Part shown: positions 7,076-11,363 of the stretch, one piece after another
Layout of the letters: each line of letters begins with the position of its first letter
Position numbering within the stretch: position 1 is the stretch's first letter
Origin: JACRDV01 sp024860865 [NCBI: Methanobacteriota archaeon]
GTDB taxonomy: Archaea > JACRDV01
Direction of reading: 5' to 3'
NCBI GenBank assembly: GCA_024860865.1
Contig: JACRDV010000134.1
Coordinates: 1 to 11,363 of the forward strand
DNA: 11,363 bases
Notes under the pieces: generated by a model
Databases searched by the model: none
The model's input: the letters and a program-made list of their open reading frames with translations, nothing else
Told to the model about the DNA's origin: nothing
Translations under genes and position numbers: made by a program

Positions 7076-7668
7076 TTGATACAGTTGCATTTTTCCAGGC
7101 ATTCATTGCTTTATTCGTGATTTTAGACCCAATTGCAAATATTCCTGTTTTTCTAACTTTAACTGAGAAGATGGATAAAAAAGATAGGCGTAGTACTGTA
7201 AACCAAGCTATTATAGTGGCATTTGCGCTGCTCTTTGCTTTTGCACTTCTTGGAGATTATATAATCAAATTCTTGGGAATTAAACTGGAAAGTTTTATGA
7301 TTGCAGGCGGGTTGTTGTTATTAGTTATTTCATTTGATATGTTAAAGGGTGAATTACCAAAAACTAGGCATGTAATCAAAGAAGAGGTTTCAATTGTGCC
7401 GATGGCTACGCCGTTGCTCGCCGGACCTGGGGCAATTACCACCACAATTTACTTTATTAATACAATGGGCACGCTGATTACTGTGCTAGCTGTTGTTTCA
7501 GCGATTATTGCATCAGCTATACTGTTACATCTTGGCGAAGGACTCCATAATTTATTAGGACCTAACGCTTCTCGTGGACTTACGCGAATTATGGGGTTAA
7601 TCCTAGCTGCTTTTGCAGTTGATTTAATGCGGAAAGGAATATTTGGGCTTTGGAGCGGGGGTATTTGA
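7072..7668 (+). CDS. MarC family (UPF0056) integral membrane protein
   Basis: Polytopic membrane protein of 198 residues with about six hydrophobic segments; its length and profile are typical of MarC/UPF0056. Two family hallmarks are visible: DPIANIPVFLTLT from residue 19 and ATPLLAGPGAIT at 112-123. These two related Asx/Pro-Gly segments come from the internal repeat of the fold. The biochemical function of the family is not established. The original link to multiple antibiotic resistance in Escherichia coli is not regarded as reliable, so a resistance role should not be assumed. The ATG overlaps the asnB stop as ATGA, and its own TGA overlaps the gatC TTG start. It is therefore embedded in an asparagine/transamidation operon. 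A role in moving an amino acid or related small molecule is possible but only inferred from this position. Confidence 0.88.
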   Translation: MIDTVAFFQAFIALFVILDPIANIPVFLTLTEKMDKKDRRSTVNQAIIVAFALLFAFALLGDYIIKFLGIKLESFMIAGGLLLLVISFDMLKGELPKTRHVIKEEVSIVPMATPLLAGPGAITTTIYFINTMGTLITVLAVVSAIIASAILLHLGEGLHNLLGPNASRGLTRIMGLILAAFAVDLMRKGIFGLWSGGI

Positions 7669-7901
7669 AGCGCGAAGAAATTGAAAAGCGTGGAGAAGAA
7701 TTAATAAAAGAATTTTCAGAAGCAATTGCAGATGTAAAAGAAGAAGTTGAAACGTATTATGTTAGCGAGCTAGTAAATGTTGTGCGAATTGATTCTGAGC
7801 CGGTTCAAAAAAAAGATTTTAAAGACAAAATGCTAAAAATTGCACCAAGTGTTGATGAAGAAGGCAACATTCGAGTTGAGATTGGCAAGTGGGTCGGTTA
7901 A
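7665..7901 (+). CDS. gatC: Aspartyl/glutamyl-tRNA amidotransferase subunit C (short form)
   Basis: Small non-catalytic subunit that wraps around GatA and GatB in the GatCAB complex. The identification rests on position directly before gatA and on family-like segments: an LKREEIEKRGEEL helix, then YVSELVNVVRIDSEPV, then an AP-x-VDEEGNIRVE tail. At 78 residues it is shorter than usual bacterial GatC (about 95) and lacks the first KLARL-type helix. An in-frame stop at 7620 excludes a long extension. I prefer the TTG at 7665, which overlaps the marC-like stop (TTGA) and has GGAG 9 bases upstream. A TTG at 7650 would add five residues. It ends 3 bases before the gatA GTG. Some archaeal GatC proteins may normally have this short form, so it is not necessarily defective. 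Confidence 0.8.
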   Translation: MKREEIEKRGEELIKEFSEAIADVKEEVETYYVSELVNVVRIDSEPVQKKDFKDKMLKIAPSVDEEGNIRVEIGKWVG

Positions 7902-7904
7902 AAA

Positions 7905-9305
7905 GTGGAAAATATCTTTTCTATTTCTGTTAAGGATAAGTTGGAACAGATTAAGTCAAGAAAACTGACTGCTATTGAGAACACTGAAGCTGCATTAGCT
8001 AGAATTAAAAACTTAAACCCAAAGATCAATGCTTTTATCGAACTTAATGAAAAAGGGGCATTAGACACAGCTAAGTGGATTGATGAAAAAATAAAACAAG
8101 GCAAGAAGGTTGGCAAATTAGCTGGCTTAATTGTTGCAGTTAAATCAAATATCAACGTTACTGGACTCCATATCACGTGCGCTTCAAAGACACTAGAAGA
8201 TTATGTTGGAACCTTTGATGCAGCAGTAGTTCAGAGAATTAAATCTGAAGACGGAATTATAATCGGTATGACAAATATGGATGAGTTCGCAGCTGGCTCT
8301 TCAGGTGAAACATCTGCTTGGGGACCAACAGATAATCCTTCTGCATTGGGACACATTCCAGGTGGATCAAGTTCTGGTTCAGCTGCTGCTGTCGCTGTTG
8401 GCATTTGTGATCTAGCAATCGGTTCAGACACGGGTGGCTCTATTAGAAATCCAGCCAGCCATTGTGGAATTGTTGGATTAAAACCAACTTACGGTCTCGT
8501 GCCTAGGCATGGTTTAATTGATTTAGCAATGAGTTTGGACCAAATAGGCCCTATGGCAAGGGATGTTTATGGCTGTGCTTTGTTGTTGGAAGTTATTGCT
8601 GGTTATAATCCAAGAGAATGCACAACACTTAAAGTTGATTTAAAGGATTTTACTAAAAAGGTCGGTGCAGATATTAAAGGATTAAAAATTGGGATTGCTC
8701 CTCAATACGAGGAAGTCACTGTCGATAAGAAGATTTACCAAAAAATTGAAAGAGCAATAGAAATTTTAAAGGATTTAGGAGCTAGAGTAGTTCAAGTGAA
8801 TCTCCCAAACTTAAAACGTGCGCTCCCTGCTTATTATTTGATTAACTATGTAGAATTCTTCTCTGCTACAAGAAGGTTCGATGGGAGAAGATATGGAAAA
8901 CGAATTGAGGATGTCTGTGGTGAGGAAGTTTTGCGCAGAATTTTACTAGGAAGCTATATTTCACAAAAAGAATATCGAGGAAAATACTATCACAAAGCAA
9001 TCAAAACTAGGTCAGTTATCAAACATGAGACTCTAGAAGCCTTTAAACAAGCCGATGTTTTAATCAGCCCTACTGTTCCAAAACTGCCTCACAAATTTGG
9101 AGCAAAATTGACTCCATTTGAAATGTATGGTTATGATCTCTTCACGGTTCCCACGAATTTATCAGGAATTTGTGCCGGCGTTGTACCAGTTGGAAAAATA
9201 GATGGAATTCCAATTGGGCTTCAAATACAAGGAAAACCACTCGACGAATTAACTATATTTAAGATAATGGAAGCATACGAGAAAAGCACTCGAGAATTAT
9301 CCTAG
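7905..9305 (+). CDS. gatA: Aspartyl/glutamyl-tRNA amidotransferase subunit A
   Basis: Amidase-signature subunit that releases ammonia from glutamine for amidation of misacylated Asp-tRNA(Asn) and/or Glu-tRNA(Gln). The Ser-cisSer-Lys triad is present and almost exactly placed: Lys80 in AVKSNI, Ser155 in GGSSSGS, and nucleophile Ser179 in GSDTGGSIR. These correspond to Lys79, Ser154 and Ser178 of Staphylococcus aureus GatA. GLKPTYG follows the nucleophile loop. The 466-residue length is normal. The start is a GTG 3 bases after the gatC stop with only a weak ribosome site, so translation is probably coupled to gatC. A simple amidase is unlikely given neighbouring gatC and gatB. The window does not show which tRNA is the substrate. 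Confidence 0.95.
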   Translation: MENIFSISVKDKLEQIKSRKLTAIENTEAALARIKNLNPKINAFIELNEKGALDTAKWIDEKIKQGKKVGKLAGLIVAVKSNINVTGLHITCASKTLEDYVGTFDAAVVQRIKSEDGIIIGMTNMDEFAAGSSGETSAWGPTDNPSALGHIPGGSSSGSAAAVAVGICDLAIGSDTGGSIRNPASHCGIVGLKPTYGLVPRHGLIDLAMSLDQIGPMARDVYGCALLLEVIAGYNPRECTTLKVDLKDFTKKVGADIKGLKIGIAPQYEEVTVDKKIYQKIERAIEILKDLGARVVQVNLPNLKRALPAYYLINYVEFFSATRRFDGRRYGKRIEDVCGEEVLRRILLGSYISQKEYRGKYYHKAIKTRSVIKHETLEAFKQADVLISPTVPKLPHKFGAKLTPFEMYGYDLFTVPTNLSGICAGVVPVGKIDGIPIGLQIQGKPLDELTIFKIMEAYEKSTRELS

Positions 9306-9458
9306 ATTTAATGATTAGATTAATTATATTCACTAGAAATTGGACAGTGAACTAACCAAATTTCACGGTATTTAGTCAAGCAATATCCCAAAAATAGTAA
9401 AAATTGGTAAGATTATTAACTAAATCTTTGCTGAACGAAGTTTTAAAGGGAGAATCTT
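9306..9458. other. gatA-gatB spacer
   Basis: This 153-base AT-rich gap holds no recognisable gene, RNA or strong hairpin. It is wider than the other joints of the operon, so gatB may have its own promoter, but no convincing TATA box stands out. The gatB ribosome site lies at the 3' end. Confidence 0.4.
9446..9452 (+). promoter_or_regulatory. Ribosome binding site of gatB
   Basis: AAGGGAG lies 6 bases before the ATG at 9459. It is among the strongest Shine-Dalgarno sites in the window and supports independent initiation of gatB after the long spacer. Confidence 0.7.
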
Positions 9459-10826
9459 ATGGAAGTTCTTATTGGACTCGAAATTCACGAGCAAATAAAT
9501 ACGAAATCAAAGCTTTACTGCGATTGCCCAACCAATTATCGAGATGTCTCGCCGAATACTAATGTATGCGAGATTTGTACTGGTTGTCCTGGAGCTAAAC
9601 CAATGCCTCCTAATCAAGATGCGTTAGATGCTGTGATTGCAATCTCGCTTATGCTCGATTGTGAAGTTTTAACAAATAGGCCCGTATATATTCAACGAAA
9701 ACACTATGATTATCCTGATTTGCCCAGTGGATATCAAAGGACAAGCTTGCCAATCGGAATAAATGGAAAAGTTAATGGAACTCGAATTAGAGAAGTACAC
9801 ATGGAGGAAGACCCGGGTCAATATGACCCAGTGAGTGGGATCGTTGATTACAATCGATCGGGTGTGCCATTGGTTGAAATAACAACTGAGCCTGATTTGC
9901 GGTCTCCTGAAGAGGCTCGTCTCTTTTTAAGAGCATTGTATAGAATACTGGATTTTAGCGGAAAAGCAAGAGAAGAGCCGGGAACTTTAAGAGTTGATGC
10001 AAATATTTCTATGGCTGGCGGAGCTCGAGTTGAAATTAAAAATATAAATTCAGTTAAAGGGGTATATCGCGCTCTGAAATATGAAATCACTCGCCAAAAA
10101 AGTTTGTTAACTAGAGGAGAAGCAGTAAGAAGAGAGACAAGAGCTTATCTTGAAAGCCAAATGATTACCGTTCCTATGCGGACCAAAGAACTTGAAGCAG
10201 ATTATAGGTATATACCTGATCCAGATATTTTTCCTCTTGTAATTGATTCTAACAAAGTTGAAGCGATTAAAGCAAGTTTGCCTGAAGCTCCGCACATGAG
10301 GGAAAAACGTCTCATTCAGCAGTATGGTATTGCACCACTGCATGCTAAAGTTTTAACAAGTGAGTTGGCTTTAGCTGATTTATTTGAAGCGGTTGCAAAA
10401 AAAATTGACCCAAAGATCGCAGCTCTTTGGTTAAGGGATAAATTGAAAAACGTTTTAAACTACTATGGAATCCGCTGTGCTGAAAGCTTATTAATCCCAG
10501 AGCACATGATTGAATTACTTAAATTAGTTCAAAGTGGCTCGATTACACCAGAAACTGGTGAAAAGTTGCTCCAAAGAATGGTTAAGGAACCAGTTTCTCC
10601 ACTTAAGTTAGTTGAAGAACTTAAATTGACCAAAATTGTGGAAGAAAAGTTGCTTGAAGAAGCTATAACAAAAGCAATTGCTCAAAATCCACAGGCTGTT
10701 AAAGATTATCTTTCTGGAAAGAGCGAGGCTTTAAATTTTTTAATGGGCCGAGTTATGAAGATAACGCAAAGTCGTGCTGATTCAAAAGTGGTAATTCAAT
10801 TGCTCAAACAAAAGCTAAAGAGATGA
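9459..10826 (+). CDS. gatB: Aspartyl/glutamyl-tRNA amidotransferase subunit B
   Basis: The kinase and transamidase subunit of GatCAB. It activates the side-chain carboxylate of tRNA-bound Asp or Glu with ATP and transfers ammonia channelled from GatA. The N-terminal catalytic part shows IGLEIHEQ (residues 5-12), a CxC plus CxxC zinc-type set (C21, C23, C37, C40), HYDYPDLPSGYQ, HMEEDPGQ from 114, and PLVEITTEPD from 137. EIKNINS and AYLESQMITVPMRTKE follow, then YRYIPDPD. The last 150 or so residues form the helical and YqeY-like tRNA-binding tail. The PGAKPMPPN stretch resembles GatB of methanogens as I recall them, rather than the bacterial PGxLPVLN. It lacks the AspRS-like insert of archaeal GatE (over 600 residues), so it is GatB. 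A hairpin with a T-run follows the gene. Confidence 0.95.
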   Translation: MEVLIGLEIHEQINTKSKLYCDCPTNYRDVSPNTNVCEICTGCPGAKPMPPNQDALDAVIAISLMLDCEVLTNRPVYIQRKHYDYPDLPSGYQRTSLPIGINGKVNGTRIREVHMEEDPGQYDPVSGIVDYNRSGVPLVEITTEPDLRSPEEARLFLRALYRILDFSGKAREEPGTLRVDANISMAGGARVEIKNINSVKGVYRALKYEITRQKSLLTRGEAVRRETRAYLESQMITVPMRTKELEADYRYIPDPDIFPLVIDSNKVEAIKASLPEAPHMREKRLIQQYGIAPLHAKVLTSELALADLFEAVAKKIDPKIAALWLRDKLKNVLNYYGIRCAESLLIPEHMIELLKLVQSGSITPETGEKLLQRMVKEPVSPLKLVEELKLTKIVEEKLLEEAITKAIAQNPQAVKDYLSGKSEALNFLMGRVMKITQSRADSKVVIQLLKQKLKR

Positions 10827-10831
10827 AGTAT

Positions 10832-10851
10832 AGCTTTGTTTAAAGCTTTTT
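10832..10851 (+). terminator. Hairpin with T-run after gatB
   Basis: AGCTTT (10832-10837) pairs with AAAGCT (10842-10847) around a GTTT loop, and the sequence runs directly into TTTT. It starts 5 bases after the gatB stop. Archaeal termination depends mainly on the T-run; the hairpin strengthens the case that the gat operon ends here. Confidence 0.55.
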
Positions 10852-10888
10852 GATGATAATATCGATAATCCACAAGTAAAAATTAAAG

Positions 10889-10902
10889 AAAGGAGATAAT
10901 CT
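10889..10902 (+). promoter_or_regulatory. Orphan Shine-Dalgarno-like site
   Basis: GAAAGGAGATAATC is close to a perfect complement of the archaeal 16S rRNA 3' end (AAGGAGGTGATC). No gene follows: an ATT six codons upstream of any use is stopped at once, and a TTG at 10911 gives only nine codons. It resembles the leader just before gatB (AAAGGGAGAATCTTATG), so it may be a leftover start region of a lost gene. Confidence 0.4.
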
Positions 10903-10941
10903 TATTTATTGGCAATAATATCACTAACGAGGCATTAAGGC

Positions 10942-10947
10942 TATAAA
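10942..10947 (+). promoter_or_regulatory. TATA-like box for the DUF433 gene pair
   Basis: TATAAA lies about 38 bases before the ATG at 10983. Initiation at the usual archaeal distance would fall near 10971. That leaves a short leader containing AAGGGATTAGG as ribosome site. It gives the pair its own promoter downstream of the gatB terminator. Confidence 0.5.
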
Positions 10948-10982
10948 GCAAATAAAAATGAATAAGAATGTAAGGGATTAGG

Positions 10983-11228
10983 ATGGAGGAGTACCTTTTA
11001 AAGCGTATTGAAGTAAATCCTAAGATAATGATTGGCAAGCCTGTGATTAAAGGAACTAGGATCCCAGTGGACCTTATAGTAAGACTTTTTGCTACTGGTT
11101 TATCTATGCAGGATATACTCGAGGATTACCCTCAGCTTACTGAAGAAGACATAAAGGCGGCTCTCCTTTATGCATCCAAAGTCGTCGCAAACGAAGAGGT
11201 TCTTCTTACTGTTGTTGGAGAGAGCTAG
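10983..11228 (+). CDS. DUF433 family protein, probable antitoxin
   Basis: A complete 81-residue DUF433 protein. Recognisable features are an RIEVNPKIMIGKPVIKGTRIPV start and a helix-turn-helix-like segment at about 33-66 (LIVRLFATGLSMQDILEDYP, then LTEEDIKAALLYA). DUF433 proteins are small, DNA-binding-like and often sit immediately upstream of a PIN-like DUF5615 gene. That is the arrangement here, since the next frame begins 5 bases after the stop. This supports an antitoxin role that would neutralise the downstream protein and repress the shared promoter. The ATG at 10983 has GGATTAGG directly before it and an AAGGG further upstream. The role is inferred from family and context. Confidence 0.85.
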   Translation: MEEYLLKRIEVNPKIMIGKPVIKGTRIPVDLIVRLFATGLSMQDILEDYPQLTEEDIKAALLYASKVVANEEVLLTVVGES

Positions 11229-11233
11229 CGATT

Positions 11234-11363
11234 GTGAAATTCATCATTGACGAGAGTACTGGCGTTAAAGTAGCTGAGACATTAAAGGCTATGGGATTTG
11301 ATGTTATCTCAGTTACAAAGGAAATGCGAGGAGCTGAGGATACAGAAGTTTTAGAACGAGCTA
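11234..11363 (+). CDS. DUF5615-like PIN-type protein, probable toxin (3' end off the window)
   Basis: The first 43 codons of a gene that continues past the right edge. It opens with MKFIIDESTGVKVAETLKAM, followed by GFDVISV and a GAEDTEVLERA segment. This matches the start of PIN-like DUF5615 proteins, where an early aspartate (D6 here) belongs to the acidic metal site of the nuclease fold. The start is a GTG at 11234, 5 bases after the DUF433 stop. A GGAG at 11217-11220 inside the previous gene is the nearest ribosome site, though 13 bases away, so translation is probably coupled. RNase activity is a family-level expectation; the remaining catalytic residues are not in view. Confidence 0.75.
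   Translation, partial: MKFIIDESTGVKVAETLKAMGFDVISVTKEMRGAEDTEVLERA

Noticed and set aside
7072-7668. Multidrug resistance transporter
   Set aside because: The MarC name is historical. The family has no proven resistance role, and the operon context points to amino-acid metabolism.
9459-10826. GatE (archaeal Glu-tRNA amidotransferase) instead of GatB
   Set aside because: GatE is over 600 residues with an AspRS-like insert and pairs with GatD. This protein is 455 residues and follows gatC and gatA.

Overview
The window looks archaeal. Glutamate synthase is split into three separate proteins, one matching each domain of bacterial GltB. There is a heterodisulfide-reductase-type HdrB/HdrC protein, a GatB of the kind I know from methanogens, and TATA-like boxes at archaeal spacing. 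Shine-Dalgarno sites are also common, and about half the genes start with GTG or TTG. I read it as a moderately AT-rich archaeon, perhaps methanogen-related, but the lineage cannot be fixed from this sequence.

Region 1 (1-4879, + strand) is a redox and nitrogen-assimilation operon. It starts with the 3' part of an HdrB-HdrC fusion (cut by the left edge). One to four bases separate it from gltB1 (glutaminase) and gltB1 from gltB2 (ferredoxin-FMN synthase); after a 67-base gap comes gltB3 (GXGXG domain). Together the three Glt proteins would make glutamate from glutamine and 2-oxoglutarate. No NAD(P)H-dependent GltD is present, so the Hdr-like protein is a candidate electron carrier for the enzyme.

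Region 2 (4872-5485) holds a minus-strand AbrB-family regulator. It is convergent with gltB3, overlapping it by 8 bases, and divergent from asnB across 293 bases that contain no clear gene.

Region 3 (5486-10826, + strand) holds asnB, a MarC-type membrane protein, gatC, gatA and gatB. The first three are translationally coupled through stop/start overlaps. AsnB makes free asparagine. GatCAB amidates Asp-tRNA(Asn) and/or Glu-tRNA(Gln). Both use glutamine as amide donor, so with region 1 the window carries three glutamine-dependent systems. Isoleucine codon choice (ATT here, ATA in region 1) suggests a different history for this block.

Region 4 (10827-11363) has a terminator-like hairpin after gatB, an orphan Shine-Dalgarno-like site, and a toxin-antitoxin-like pair (DUF433 plus a DUF5615-like PIN protein) cut by the right edge.

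No tRNA, rRNA, CRISPR array or insertion sequence was found. The most original point is the possible Hdr-linked glutamate synthase.
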